Source: Cercophora sp. LCS_1 (lineage: Eukaryota; Ascomycota; Sordariomycetes; Sordariales; Lasiosphaeriaceae). From it: a stretch of DNA of 64,000 bases. Position 1 is the first letter of the stretch, and the number at the start of each line of letters is the position of its first letter. The stretch lies in assembly GCA_036250225.1 (NCBI GenBank), contig JAPZLL010000035.1:1-64000 (forward strand), in the 5' to 3' direction. A program made the translations under genes and the position numbers. Of the stretch, positions 20,236-32,100 are shown in pieces. The notes below the pieces were generated by a model. That model did no database searches. It saw only the letters and a list, made by a program, of their open reading frames with translations, and had not been told where the DNA came from.

Positions 20236-22011
20236 TCAGTCGAAGCTTTGCCCATCATTTCCTCGGCAGTGGATTGTCAACAATGGGATGGCATCGGGGG
20301 TGGCGTTGCCAGAATCGAACCACCAGTCACCGTATAATGAAACATTATGTACATAATCAGACCCAGCTTTGTCCAGGTCAAGATGGACGCCGCCACCGCT
20401 GGCTTCTTTAGGCCATGCTCTGTGCTTCAAAGGGCCCAAAATATCTGCTGGGGCCTCTAGAAGCTGCTGAAGAAGCGATAATCCCGAGGTTTCCCCTTTA
20501 ATGCCATAGTTTACTAACAACAAGTCTTTGCCAAATGGGGACGGCATACTTTCCACGCAAAGATACATCAAGTATGTTCCCTGGTTGGCAAGCTCCACTC
20601 GTAACATGATTTCCACACCCTTTACCAAGCCACCGCGGTCGGTCAGAACACGAATGACAGGAAAATCAACGTTTGGGGCTAGCATGGGACTGGACTCAAT
20701 ATCCACGGATGCCGGATATACTTCCAACACACGTGGCTTGACATATTGGTGTGCGTGTGCACCGGGTTGTCGTACGGTGAGATCCAAAAGGGGCAACCGT
20801 TTCTTCCCTAATGATTGCAGATGTAGGTCTCTAATGTACAGTTGTCCTGGGGCTGTCGCAAATGAAGCGAACAGGGAATGAGGTATGTTGAGGGGTTTTG
20901 TTGAACGCCGCAGCGTGAGAGACCCGTTTCGAACAGGATTTCCATCCGCAACGAGGCCCAGAATTGCATCATCATCACGGTCGGGATCGTGAGGATGCTC
21001 ATTGGCAACCCCGCAGCGTAATGGTATCAAAACTGAGTCGAATGGCGGGGGGAGAACAAGCAAGGGCCTTTCAATGAGGAGCCCCCTGTTTGTCATGGAG
21101 TAGTGTGTTGCAGCTAGTTCTCCGACTACCCCCGCGTTTCGTCGATTTTGGAGGCCTAAACAGCCGCTGAACCTGGCCGGGCTTGGGGCGAACAGCTCGT
21201 ATCCTATACTGCCCTCTTGCGCCGGGCCATACCCCCAAGCAAAAATGCTTTCATCGTCGGATTTGCGAATAATCTCCTCCTGTAGCCTCTGGAAAGCGCG
21301 GTCACCCTCGCCATAGAGCATGGGCATATTGATGCCAAAGAGTCCCATGAGACAGTATGCCATGTCTTCTTTGCGAGACGTCCGTCGCTTGCTCGCCCAC
21401 GCCATCTTTTCTGCCACAGTGGCCCTGTCGACAAGATGCGGGAATGCCAAAGCAAGATACCATACTCCGGTTATCCTTCCAACAGCCTTGAGGCACATCC
21501 CGTCTCTGTTCTTGTTGTGTGGCATGACGAATATCTTCGAGCCGATGAATGACCACTCCTTTGTGAAGAATATAAGCCGCTCGGGGGCGATCAACTCTTG
21601 CAACGTCCAGCCCCGTGTGAACCATCTGCTCCTCGAAAACTCCAAGTCGGGATTGTCGAAGTAGTCCGCAAAGTTTTCGTCAGTCGGCGCGGCCGAGACG
21701 TCGGAAAGATAGACGTAACAAACTTTCGCATTCTTATACCACAGGAACATGGAGTTGATGGCTTCCGAGAGTTCGGCGCTGCTGCTCTTGTCGATGCAGA
21801 TAGTGTCGATCCAAATCCACTCATGCCCGTCCGACATCGCTTGCAGGCAGCAGCCGTCAATCTTGACGTTGGGTGGCACTTGCTCCAGACCGGCCAAATC
21901 GCGAAAGGTCAACTCGTTCGGCCCCCATGTATGTGAGAGGATGGCATATGGTGGAATCGCATCGTCAAAGAACTCTTCGAGCCCCCGGGTTTCGGTGTGG
22001 AGAAGGCGCAT
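20236..22011 (-). CDS. HET-domain protein (heterokaryon incompatibility type)
   Basis: A single exon encodes 591 aa; the ATG at 22011 starts MRLLHTET and the longer frame begins at a TTG. The N-terminal half is a complete HET domain with its conserved blocks: AILSHTWGPNELTF, KIDGCCLQA, EWIWIDTICIDK, LSEAINSMFLWYKNAKVCYVYL, RSRWFTRGWTLQELIAPE and KEDMAYCLMGLFGINMPMLYGEG. HET domains trigger regulated cell death after fusion of unlike hyphae. The C-terminal 280 residues are not recognised and hold no WD40 or ankyrin repeats. Confidence 0.9.
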   Translation of the reverse strand: MRLLHTETRGLEEFFDDAIPPYAILSHTWGPNELTFRDLAGLEQVPPNVKIDGCCLQAMSDGHEWIWIDTICIDKSSSAELSEAINSMFLWYKNAKVCYVYLSDVSAAPTDENFADYFDNPDLEFSRSRWFTRGWTLQELIAPERLIFFTKEWSFIGSKIFVMPHNKNRDGMCLKAVGRITGVWYLALAFPHLVDRATVAEKMAWASKRRTSRKEDMAYCLMGLFGINMPMLYGEGDRAFQRLQEEIIRKSDDESIFAWGYGPAQEGSIGYELFAPSPARFSGCLGLQNRRNAGVVGELAATHYSMTNRGLLIERPLLVLPPPFDSVLIPLRCGVANEHPHDPDRDDDAILGLVADGNPVRNGSLTLRRSTKPLNIPHSLFASFATAPGQLYIRDLHLQSLGKKRLPLLDLTVRQPGAHAHQYVKPRVLEVYPASVDIESSPMLAPNVDFPVIRVLTDRGGLVKGVEIMLRVELANQGTYLMYLCVESMPSPFGKDLLLVNYGIKGETSGLSLLQQLLEAPADILGPLKHRAWPKEASGGGVHLDLDKAGSDYVHNVSLYGDWWFDSGNATPDAIPLLTIHCRGNDGQSFD

Positions 22012-22647
22012 TGCGATTGAGTTTGGGGTTGGTTGCTTCTTGATGGTCAGTCTTGAGATGAATGCAGAGTGGCAAATCCACAAGGGAAGGAGCTGACGTT
22101 GGGCTCCCACAACCTCCTGCAGCTGCCTCCAATCAGGCACCCACCCACACTTGGCCCCCACGCAGCACCGCGAACTCCGAACCGTTTGCTTGGCAGAAAC
22201 ACGAAGCTCACACAACCTCGTGATATCTCAACATGAAGGAAGGACAAGGGACGAGTAGCGACAACGGACCATGATAACCAAGATGCAAGTAACAAAAAAA
22301 ACCAGAGGAGCCGCATAGAGAGCGAAGCAGTTCGAGTCGCTACTTGCGGTAGTTCGAGTGGTCAAGCGACGTCGGTAACAACCACTTGAGATGGAGACCG
22401 AGTAGTTTTGCTGCCTTGCAATGGTATCAATCCCGTATCGTTTGCACATTTCAGCCGATTCCAAGCTCTAGGACGCGTCAAAGCTGACGCGCATGCTGAG
22501 AAGCGGGGTTGGTCCCATTTTGGATGAAAGGATCCGCGCTTCCATCCTCACTCCCTCGCTCCCTCACTTCCCAGAAACCTGCAGCCAGCAGCGACTTCCC
22601 TTCAATAACCCCCAACATCAAAGACCCTACGCCTTGCGCATCACAGA
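22012..22647. other. Divergent promoter region between a HET gene and an unknown gene
   Basis: These 636 bp separate two divergent start codons. No RNA gene and no clear TATA pair were recognised. Confidence 0.4.
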
Positions 22648-24417
22648 ATGGCCACGCCTCAAACACATTGGAAGGACGCCAAGCACCAGGACGTCATGCC
22701 ATTCTCTCTCGTCATCTTTATCGTCTCCAAACTCGACCAAAGCCCTCCCGCACAGCATTATCCACTTGCAGTTGCCGAAAGAATTGGCGGCGAAGAGGCC
22801 ACTGAAGCTGTTCTCATCCGGGACGTACTTGAGGTAGCCTCCAACGCCGTAGCTGTGTTCTCAGATGAAGCAAACCGCATCGGCATCCAGTCCGAGGCCT
22901 CGCTTGCCGCCGGCTTTTTCAGCAACGCAAACAATGCACCGCCACGGAAGAAATTGGTCGTCGACCGGTACTTTCGCCTCATGCAGAGGGAAGAAAGAGA
23001 AACGAAGATGCCCGAGTTTCCCTTTATCTTGACCTGTCTCAAGCTTGCAGCGGGGATTCACCGTGACACACGCGTTCCACTCGGCAGCTTCTTCAGCCAC
23101 AAAGACATCGAGTACGCCATGGTGGTGCTAGATATTTCGGACTTGACAGCAATTCAATATGGAATTGTGGCTTTTCACACCAAGCTGATGCTTCGCACTG
23201 GACCGCCTACGCCACCTACTGGCTATCGTCATTTGTTCGGCCTTTCAAGGGATTGGGGCGCAGTCGAATATCGGGTGCAGGAGGAGACGTCTCGGAACCC
23301 AGTGCCGGCAGCAACATATGTGGCCAGGTTTTCGTACCACCCGGACTCACCAGCCGGCATACTGACCGGTTCGTGCGATGACTTGGTTGCGAAACTCGAA
23401 CCATTTGGCCTGATAGAGTCGTCTTCTTTGGACCTGATCTGGCCGGTCGACGATGCAAAACCCTTTCCGTGTCTCGAGTCTCCGTCTATAAAAGACACCG
23501 GTCTCGTTGAAATGATTGAGGATCTGATATCTACTAATAACATCGACATCATTGACAAGATACGGGCCGAATTTAGCACACCCCACGCCCAAGCTGCACT
23601 CCAAACCCACCTTTCCAACTCGCAAAGTGCTACAAACCACCACTCAACCGGGCAACTCCTTGGCCTAGCCTTTACTGACGAAACCCATCTGAACCTCGCT
23701 CCCATTCCCAACCTCTCCGCCGACACCATCTCCGCCGCTCTCTCAGCAGCAGACGCGCCACCAACCTCCATCTCCCTCAACCTCGACACCCTCCTCGCCT
23801 CTGCCTCCGAAATCATCATGGCCCTAACCTCCCATCCATCTCTCAAATCCCTTTACCTCCTCCAATCCCCGACGCGTAAAAGCGACCATCCCAGCACGGC
23901 CTTTTTCCTTGCCCTCTCCATGCCATCCAACCAACCGGGCCCATTCGACCAGTTCAGAAAGATCTACATCTCCGGCGCCTTTTCTGCACCCTTCGTCAAA
24001 CAACTTTTCCTCCCAACGACATACAGCCCTCCACTGGAAACCTTCCCCATCACCCACCTCTTTGCCCGCGGCTCCCGCCCTCAACCAAGGTTCAGCAGGG
24101 ATGTCGACCCCTGGCACGAAACGGTTTACTTAGGAGATAGTCTCCTCCGCCCGGAGCGTTTCGTTTCTGGGTTTTTACGGTATATACACGCGCTGTTGAC
24201 GAAGGATGCACTCTGCAGACATGAGGCGATGCATTGTCTCGCTTTGGCACCGGCGAGTTTACGGGATATTATGGGAGAGAGGTGTGGAACTTCCCTGCGG
24301 GAACATATAAGAGGGAGGGATCGAAAAGCAGAGATTTGGGGTGCGGCGAGTGGGTTGTGCTTGTTGAAAGACAGGTTTGGCGTCATGGAGCCCCGGAAGA
24401 GTTGGTGCTGTGGGTGA
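22648..24417 (+). CDS. Hypothetical protein
   Basis: A single exon encodes 589 aa with an ATG start. I do not recognise the family. It is soluble-looking, with no signal peptide or membrane helix. A middle region is Leu/Ser-rich (ISLNLDTLLASASEIIMAL, SHPSLKSLYLLQSP) and resembles the irregular leucine-rich segments of fungal proteins that look for high-scoring hits. The C-terminus is rich in Arg and Cys. Codon use matches the neighbours and the frame is intact, so it is probably a real gene. It shares a divergent promoter region with the HET gene. Confidence 0.7.
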   Translation: MATPQTHWKDAKHQDVMPFSLVIFIVSKLDQSPPAQHYPLAVAERIGGEEATEAVLIRDVLEVASNAVAVFSDEANRIGIQSEASLAAGFFSNANNAPPRKKLVVDRYFRLMQREERETKMPEFPFILTCLKLAAGIHRDTRVPLGSFFSHKDIEYAMVVLDISDLTAIQYGIVAFHTKLMLRTGPPTPPTGYRHLFGLSRDWGAVEYRVQEETSRNPVPAATYVARFSYHPDSPAGILTGSCDDLVAKLEPFGLIESSSLDLIWPVDDAKPFPCLESPSIKDTGLVEMIEDLISTNNIDIIDKIRAEFSTPHAQAALQTHLSNSQSATNHHSTGQLLGLAFTDETHLNLAPIPNLSADTISAALSAADAPPTSISLNLDTLLASASEIIMALTSHPSLKSLYLLQSPTRKSDHPSTAFFLALSMPSNQPGPFDQFRKIYISGAFSAPFVKQLFLPTTYSPPLETFPITHLFARGSRPQPRFSRDVDPWHETVYLGDSLLRPERFVSGFLRYIHALLTKDALCRHEAMHCLALAPASLRDIMGERCGTSLREHIRGRDRKAEIWGAASGLCLLKDRFGVMEPRKSWCCG

Positions 24418-24823
24418 GATATGCGTTTGTAAGGGTGCTGAGGGTAAACGGGGTCTCCTTATCGCCAATTGTTGATGACGGTCGTCAATCGGCATCGCGA
24501 TCCGATATCTAAGATCCCGGCGGCTTGGTAAGACAAAACCAAGGAAGCCACCGCCTCCATCACCCAATAACAATCCCAACCCATCTGCAGCCCAGCTCCC
24601 CAAAAGCAAAGCAACCCAGCCCAACCACAACGAGCCAGCCACATATCAGCCCGGACCTCCGACAACCACCACAACCACACCGCATCACCTCTCTTCAAAA
24701 ACATCACCATCCCAAACAACAACACCAACCCACCCCATTCCACCCCAAATGGTCCCCCACCCATCCCTCACATCCCCAACCCTCTACTACCCTCCCGTCC
24801 CACCGGTCAAAAACAACCAAAAA

Positions 24824-25675
24824 ATGGGCTCCTGCTTCAGCACCCCGGTCCCCTCCCCGTCCGCCTCCCTCACCCACCTCCCGCCCTCCCAACCGCCGAA
24901 AGAAACGCTCTCCGACCTCTACGCCTACTGGACCAACAACACCTACGAACTCATCAACAACCTCTGGGGCCGCGACTCTGCGTCGTCCGGTTCGCAATGC
25001 ACCTACCTCACCTCCGACTCGCCGGACCACGTCGCATGGCACACAACCTGGACCTGGACCGGCGCGCCCAACAACGTCAAATCCTTCCCCTACGCAGCTC
25101 GGCAATTCCCGCGCGGCCGTCTCATTTCGTCCATCTCGTCCCTCCCCACCACCGTCTCCTGGAACTACACCGGAACGAAAAACCTGCGCGCCAACGTGGC
25201 GTTTGACCTCTTCACTTCAGCGGACAAAGACCACCCGAACCACGGGGGTGATTTTGAGCTGATGATTTGGCTTGCGCGGTACGGCGGGGTATGTCCGATC
25301 GGACAGTGTGTGGGCCAGGTGGACGTGGCGGGACGGAGGTGGGAGATTTGGGACGGGTATAACGGCGCGATGCGGGTTTGGAGTTTTGTGCCGCCTGGCG
25401 GTGGTGAGATTAAGGAGTTTGGCGCAGATGTGAGGGAGTTTTTTGGCGTGTTGGAGGAGAGGGGGTTCCCGGCGGGGGAACAGAATTTGATTGGTGAGTT
25501 TGAACATCTCCTTTTTCTGTGTTTGTTCCTTTTCTTTCTTTGATCACTTTCCGCGTTTTGACTATGGAAAATCGATATGCTAACTGATAAAATAGTGTTC
25601 CAGATTGGGACAGAGTGTTTTACGGGTGGCCCGGCGACATTTTCGTGCACTCAGTTTTCTGCTGATGTTATTTGA
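24824..25675 (+). CDS. GH12 family glucanase, signal-less, with N-terminal MGSCFS
   Basis: Exons 24824-25493 and 25596-25675 encode 249 aa. The intron has GTGAGT, CTAAC and TAG. Both GH12 catalytic glutamates are in place: the nucleophile in FELMIWLARYGG and the acid/base in FQIGTECFTGG. The conserved VSWNYTG, ANVAFDLF and EIWDGYNG elements are also present. GH12 enzymes cleave beta-1,4-glucan or xyloglucan and are normally secreted, but no signal peptide is seen. Instead the start MGSCFSTP fits an N-myristoylation plus palmitoylation motif. An upstream in-frame ATG at 24749 would hide this motif; the ATG at 24824 has the better context (A at -3). Confidence 0.85.
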
Positions 25676-26206
25676 TCTGATGTCCTGACCACTTTATGGT
25701 ATACGCTCGTAGACGGACAATTTGGATAATTAGATGGCAATGAAAGAAAGAGTAATGTGGCCTAGAGGAGACGTGGGTGTCGTACACCGAACAAGATTTT
25801 ATCGGATGAGAATTCGCTCCCGAGTCCGTTGGTTTAGGGTTTCACGAATGCATGTCCGAAAATCATTGAGCCCAAATATGCGGCCTGTGCCGTGATATTG
25901 ACTACCACAGCTACAAAGTTGAACTATCTTGGATCGAATGATGTAAACACACGTTCCCAACTTCGAACCCTTCCTCTGATGAATCGAATCATGTCGCGCC
26001 ACATGCGCCCACACCCATCCACTCCTCGACACACCTCGCTCAGCACTCACACCCAGTCTAGCACCATCCTCACAAGTCCACGCATCCACCGTTTCAACAC
26101 CCACCACATCCAGTCCAGCCCCATCCACACCCAGAGCATCACCAACGACACCAACAACACCAACAACACCGGCCTTCGCCACCCGGGGCTTCCCGCCCCT
26201 TTTTAG
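25676..26206. other. Intergenic region between convergent genes
   Basis: Contains CAACACCAACAACAC-type microsatellite around 26147-26173. No gene was recognised. Confidence 0.5.
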
Positions 26207-29200
26207 TCAATCCCGTCCGTTGGCAGCGACGATGCTCTCCTCGGAACCGGAACCACCCAGATAATCGCCAAAGACACGTTCCTCAATGTCCATATCCTTC
26301 CACTGCCTCCCAGTCTTTTTCTTGGCCTGGCGTCTGAAGTAGACGCGCTTACCCCACTTCCATGCCTCGACACCCGCAAAGAACAAACCAGCAGCGATAA
26401 ACACGATGCCCCACTCCCACGAGATACCCGTGTGCTTGAACACCTTATGGTTGATGACGGGGATGTACAGCGTGGGGAACAAGGTGACGAAACCTCCAAT
26501 GATGGCCCAGAAGAGAAACTTGTTGCGCCAGACATCCTCCATCCACTGCGTAAAGTACTTCTTGGACCCGGGCTTCATGCGGAAGAACGACCGACGCATG
26601 TCGACCAACTCCCACGCGAGGAACAGTGCAAACCACGTCAGGCAGGCAAACGTAGTCGCGCGCGCCTTGAAGATGGTCTCGCAGCTCTCGCTAAACTCGT
26701 TGTTGCAGTTCTGGCCAAGCTCGCCGCCGCCCCAGGCGTAGACACGGAGCACAAACGCGGCAAGGCAGAGTGCGGCGATCCACAGACCGTACACAACCAT
26801 GTCGACGAGGAACTCGAGCGTGAAGATACCGGTCTTCAGCGATTGCGGGGGGCGCATCATGATGTCGGGAACGGCGACTTCGAAACCAAGACCCATATCG
26901 GGAAGACCGGAGGTGATCATGATAATCCACACAATTTCGACGGGGGCCAGAGGGAAGACAGAGAAACCACGGGCATCCTTAAAGGCAAGACCAACAAGAA
27001 GAGTTCCGGCCTGGGCGATGTTCTCGGCAAGCACGTGCAGGACAAACTTCTGGATGTTGTCAAAGATGCGACGGCCTTCCTCGATAGCGGCAACGATCGA
27101 CGCAAAGTTGTCATCAGTTAAGACAATGTCAGAGGCGTCCTTGGCAACATCGGAGCCAGTACCCATGGCGATACCAACGTCGGCGCGGCGAAGGGAAGGA
27201 GAGTCATTGACACCGTCACCAGTCTGTTCAAGTTAGCAACGACCCGCGAGGAAATGCAACGGGAATACGAACCATGGCGCAAAACTTCTTGCGGCGGTGG
27301 AGAGCTTCAATCATGCGAACCTTGGTGCTCGGCGCGCAACGAGCGATGACCAGCGGCAACACGGGCAGCTTGTCAACCTCATCGTCGGTGAGGGCATCGA
27401 AAGCGGTGGCCGTCATGACAATGGAGCGAGCAACCTCGGCGCTGACACGCTCCATGTTCTTGGGGAGAATGCCAACCTCAATGGCGATGGCCTTGGCGGT
27501 CTCAGGGTGATCACCAGTCAACATGTGCACCGAAATACCAGCCTCATGGCAGGAGCGTACAGCAGGAGCCGACTCCGGACGCGGAGGGTCATACAATCCG
27601 ATCAAGCCACGGAACGTGAGGTCCTGCTCGACGATGTCGCGGTTGGTATCCTCGCTGACCCTGACACTGGCGTCAATCTTGCGGCTGGCAAGGGCCAAGA
27701 CACGGAGACCGAGACCAGCAAACACTTCCATGTTACGGATGATCTCATCGCGGAACTCGTCAGTCATGGACACCTCGTTGTTCTCGCCAGCCGGGGCATC
27801 GGCCTTGTAGTACCGGGTGCAGACTTTGATGACACGCTCAACAGCGCCCTTGGTAAAGGCAAAGTTGTCGCCAGTGGTGTTGTGGCTCATGATGACGCTC
27901 ATGCGCTTGACGTCGCTGTCAAAAGGGAACTCGGCAACCTCGGTCCACTCGGAATTCTCACCCGTGGTGAGGTCAACTCTGTTCCAGCTAAAGCGGGTCG
28001 AAAACACCTGGATGGCAATCTCAGTCGGATCCCCACGTGTGTGCCAGCCTCCATTCTTCTGGTAGATGGTCGCCAAGTTGGCGAGCGACGCGACAGCCAA
28101 AAACTCCTGCAGGCGCGACTTGCTCCTTGCGAGCAGATCGGTCGGTGAAACGATTTCACCATAGCCAACGCCCTTCTCACCATCCTTCTCGGACGATGGC
28201 TTGAAGTTGATGTCGTGGGGAACACGCGTGTCGAATCGAACGTCACCCTTGGTCGGGTTAAATGGCTCCGAGCTGGGCTCCACGGTGTACGTGCCGAGAC
28301 CTGGAATCCAAGCACCGCGAGCAACCATCTTGCCCTGAGTGAGGGTCCCGGTCTTGTCGGAGCAAATATCGGTGACCGCACCCAAGGCCTCGAGACTCTT
28401 GAGGTTACGGACAATGACATTGCGCTGGACCATGCGCTTCGTGCCAGCGGCCATGGTGATGGTAAGGACGACGACGAGCGAGGCAGGAATCATAGAGAGA
28501 CCAGTGGCAACGGCGTAGATGATGACCTCGCGCTCCGAAACGAACTTGTTCGCGCCGAGAACAATGAGAGCGCACACAATGGCAATACCGAAGAGAAGCA
28601 TCGCAAGCTTGCTGAGCTTTCGCTGCAGCGGAGTGCCAACATTGACACCAAGGAAACGGCCAATGACATCGCCAAGAGTCAAGGTGTAGGCCTCGAGGTA
28701 TCTATGGGGGCCGGCCTTGCCATTGGGCTTGCGCTTGACGGGACGGACTTTGGAGTCCTTCTTGTTCAGAGCCGAGGCGATGGCGCCAATTTCGGTGTAG
28801 ACGCCAGTAGCAAAGACGATGCCCTTGGCACGACCCTTGGTGCAGGTCGAGCTGCTGTATGCGATGTTGAGGCGGTCACCGGGGCCAGTAACGTCTTCAA
28901 AAACGCTGTTCTCGGACTTGCGGACGGGGAGAGATTCACCCGTCAAAAGGGCTTCGTCGGTCTCAAAGTTCTTCGCCTCGATCAACCTATTTGCCGGTCG
29001 GCGATGAAAATCTAGCCCCTCGAAGGGGCGGGGGAGTGGCATTCCTACCTCAAGTCGGCGGGGATGGTGTCACCCATCTTCACCTCGACCAAGTCGCCAG
29101 GGACGATCTCGCCCGAAGGCACAACCTTGGCCTCGCCATCACGAACAACGCTTGCGGTCGGGGAGCTGAGGGATCGGAGAGAGTCCATGGTCTTCTCAGC

Positions 29201-29630
29201 AGAGTATTCTTGGAAGAAACCGACGACGATGTTGAGCAGGATGACGGCAGCGACGACGCCGCCTTCAATGTATGAGCCAATGCCAAAGCTGACGGCCATG
29301 GCAAGGATGAGGACCTGTTGGCGAACTCCCATCAGCAATTCGTCGCAAGTGTAGCGATCCAAGAGCACAAACCATGGTCATAGCATTGGCGACTTGGGCG
29401 ATGACAATCTTCAAGGGCTGGACGCCCTCGGCGTCTCCGAGGTCATTGGTTCCGAACTCCTCGAGACGGCGCTTGGCCTCGGCTGGCGACAATCCGGCGA
29501 GAGTGTCGGCGCCGAGCTCCTCGGCCACCTTCTGGAACGGGAGAGCATGGGCCGGGCGCGTCAGCGGCTTGTTGGACTGGCCCGATACATGGTCGGTGGG
29601 CGACTTCTTGTCAGGACCGCTTTTGGCCAT
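26207..29630 (-). CDS. ENA1: ENA-type Na+ (or K+)-exporting P-type ATPase
   Basis: Four exons (29630-29373, 29314-29049, 28986-27273, 27223-26207) encode 1,084 aa, the normal ENA length. All three introns (58, 62 and 49 nt) splice in phase. The actuator motif (LLTGESLPV), phosphorylation motif (CSDKTGTLTQ), hinge (MTGDGVNDSP) and the type IID membrane core (ANAMTM, FGIGSYIEGG, GLSMIPASLV) are all present. This plasma-membrane pump exports sodium, and sometimes potassium, and is important in salt and alkaline stress. The ATG at 29630 gives MAKSGPDKK; longer frames start at non-ATG codons. The 2.5-kb upstream region is unusually long for this window. Confidence 0.95.
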
Positions 29631-32100
29631 TGTTGCGGCGCTGTGTTGCGGGGCAGCCAGGAATGCGGGGTGATAATCTCGAACTGAAGATGCAGGGACG
29701 GTGTTGCTCGCAGCTAGCAAGCGGATTGGCAACGCTGGGATATCAGATGGTTGGGGTAGACGAGAGTTTCGGGAATGAAATTTGGCAGAAAGTCAATGTT
29801 GGAGCGTGGCGGATGGCCATGATGTGGATATAGCTCGCGCCGTTGAACCGCGGCCTTGTCGTGCCCTGAACTGTCTGACCGAGAAACTTTGCCAACGCCC
29901 CTACTGCAGTAGAGGGCAGGGCACCCAAGACAAGCATCGGCAACGACAGCCAGCCATTCACGTCCCGCAGACGGCGCACAACGGAGCTGCACTGGTAAGG
30001 CCTTGTCCAGTGCTGGAAGGTGGGTATCCTGGATGCGCAGCACTTGGCGTCTCGGCACCCTTGGCAGCTCGGCTCCCAGCCGGTGCCGCGTTGAGAGCCG
30101 CCTTTGCAGCAGGTTGGGCCCCGGTATCGTGGGGCAAGGGGTCTGGATGTTAGCCACCCCACCGCCAGTTGACCCCACCAAGGCACGCAGCGTCGTCAGG
30201 GATGCGTGTGGAGACAGAGTAGAGCGGACCGCCAGGACGGGAGCGCCAGGATGAGCGATCTTCACGCGTTCAGCGTCTCGACAGGCGGATCGGCGCGGTT
30301 GGGGGAGCTGTGGTGCGCGCAACGGCAAAGATAACCGGATCGAGGGGCGAGATGGACGACGTCACAGCTGGTTCGCGGGGGTAACAGGGGACAGGGCGGC
30401 GTGCCCAGCAAACGCCAGAGCCGATCGTCAGTCGCGCAAAGTCGCGCGACAAATTTTCGCTGCGGTAAGACAAAGCCAAGGACGGCCAAGGCTTGGGAGG
30501 CGGGGGTCTCGCATCGTCAAAGGCTCCTTGGCGAGAACGAGTCTTAGACACACATGCAAACACCATGATAACGAGTCCCAAGATAAAGGAGGAGGGTTTG
30601 GCCAGCGCTGGATGGTGAATGCCTGGAGCTGGCTGTTGGGATTGAAGCGGCGACTGTCGCTCGTGCTTCAGGGTTCCATTGAAAATTGACTGTGCCGAGT
30701 CCCGCCACAGCTCAGCCCTAGCGGGGTCTTCCTGGTTTGCCGGGAGAGGAAGGAGTGCACGTGGTCCCGGGCGAGCTCAACATTGGCAGGCGCTGGAAAG
30801 AACACCACTCGACACTGTCGGCTCCGCATCCCTCTGCAAGATTGCAACGGGAAAAAGTGCCCATCTTGACATTTCCCCTGCGGCTTGGTGTCTTGTCCAC
30901 CGCAAAGTCGCAATCCCAGTCCTTTGTCGCTGCACTGAAACGCGCGAATCGCTCAAGCTCAGACAGTCGTTCTTTTTCGTCACGCGAATGGGATGCTGTT
31001 GTCGACGGAGCAAAGGTCACGGCCCAGGCCGATCGTCGACGTCTCGACCCAACACGTCTCCGCCTTCTTGGCGCCGACCAGTGCGCGTTCGACTCTGGTT
31101 CTCCTGCGGGATGGGATTCTCGAAACCGCCATGATTGACGTCAAACCTCCCAACGCATTTGCAAACGGCATTTGTGTGCCGCGAAGCCGAAATCGGTGGG
31201 ATTCCGTGGGGTGGAGCTTCCACGATTCGGTGAAATCGCAACAAGCACTCGTAACATTTTGTGGTGTTTCAAGCAAAGCTCAAAATAGCTGATGCTTGGT
31301 TGGCGATCGTCAATGCAATCCCGAGACAAACTTCACATCGACACCAGGAATCGCGACGGGAGAAGGGGCAGAGAAGGCCGCCCGCACCTTCCATGCCGCC
31401 TATCCCCGGCGCTTTGTTGTCTCTGCTTGAGACTATTGATGTCTGCCGTCTGCCCAGCAGCTTGAGGGAATATCTTCCATCAGTGCACGCCAAGAGGTAG
31501 CAGTCCCCTGCTGAGACTGACATTAGCCGTTTGCTGTCTCTCGGAATCTTCAGTGCTGCAATCGACCACCGTCAATCCTCCGGCGCGTTTCACGCCCGTG
31601 CCGCCGCCGTGGCTGGAGGCGGCTCTGCAATCCCTGCCGTGGTTACTTGTTCCGTCTCGGCTCAACTTGCCCCATACTTGGCGCTTCTCCTGCAACAGCT
31701 GCCGCGCTTTGATGCTGCAAGTGCAAACGACCGATAACCATCTCTGCTTTGTCAAGAAAATAGCAAATGCCTTGTCAATGCCGGACAGAACTTTTGGTTC
31801 CCGGTTTAGTAGCCTCGAAAACAAGGTAGATTGGAAACCCCTGAGGGGCAACAACACCACCAAGCAAAGATCCTTTGTCACGCACAAAGACAAACTCGAG
31901 GACCTTTGTCTTGACTTCAGGCAACAATACATTGTGGTGCAGCGCAGCATCTAGACAATAGTCTTGTGTTGTTCTTTGTTGGGCCTTCCTCGAAGGTCAT
32001 ATAAAGATGGAAACTTCAATACTTTTCCAGTCTGTTTTTTTTTCCTTTTCCTCATCCTCATCCTCGCCACTGAAGGCGACTTCAAACCACCCCATCAACA
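29631..32100. other. Long divergent promoter region of the ENA gene
   Basis: These 2.5 kb carry no credible gene: open frames here are short, overlapping and lack protein-like composition. A TATA-type CATATAAAG at 31997-32005 and a TCC-rich tract near 32040-32075 lie just before the plus-strand gene and probably serve it. The rest may hold stress-control sites for ENA, which I could not identify with confidence. Confidence 0.5.

Noticed and set aside
22012..22215. N-terminal extension of the HET protein at 20236
   Set aside because: It begins with a TTG codon, and the canonical HET-family start MRLLHTET lies at 22011.
26147..26173. CAACAC microsatellite
   Set aside because: Ordinary low-complexity sequence between convergent genes.
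17421..29630. Secondary-metabolite gene cluster
   Set aside because: No polyketide synthase, NRPS, terpene cyclase or P450 is present in the window.
30262..31954. Several open frames of 75-156 codons upstream of ENA
   Set aside because: They overlap on both strands, lack protein-like composition and show no splice signals; most use non-ATG starts.
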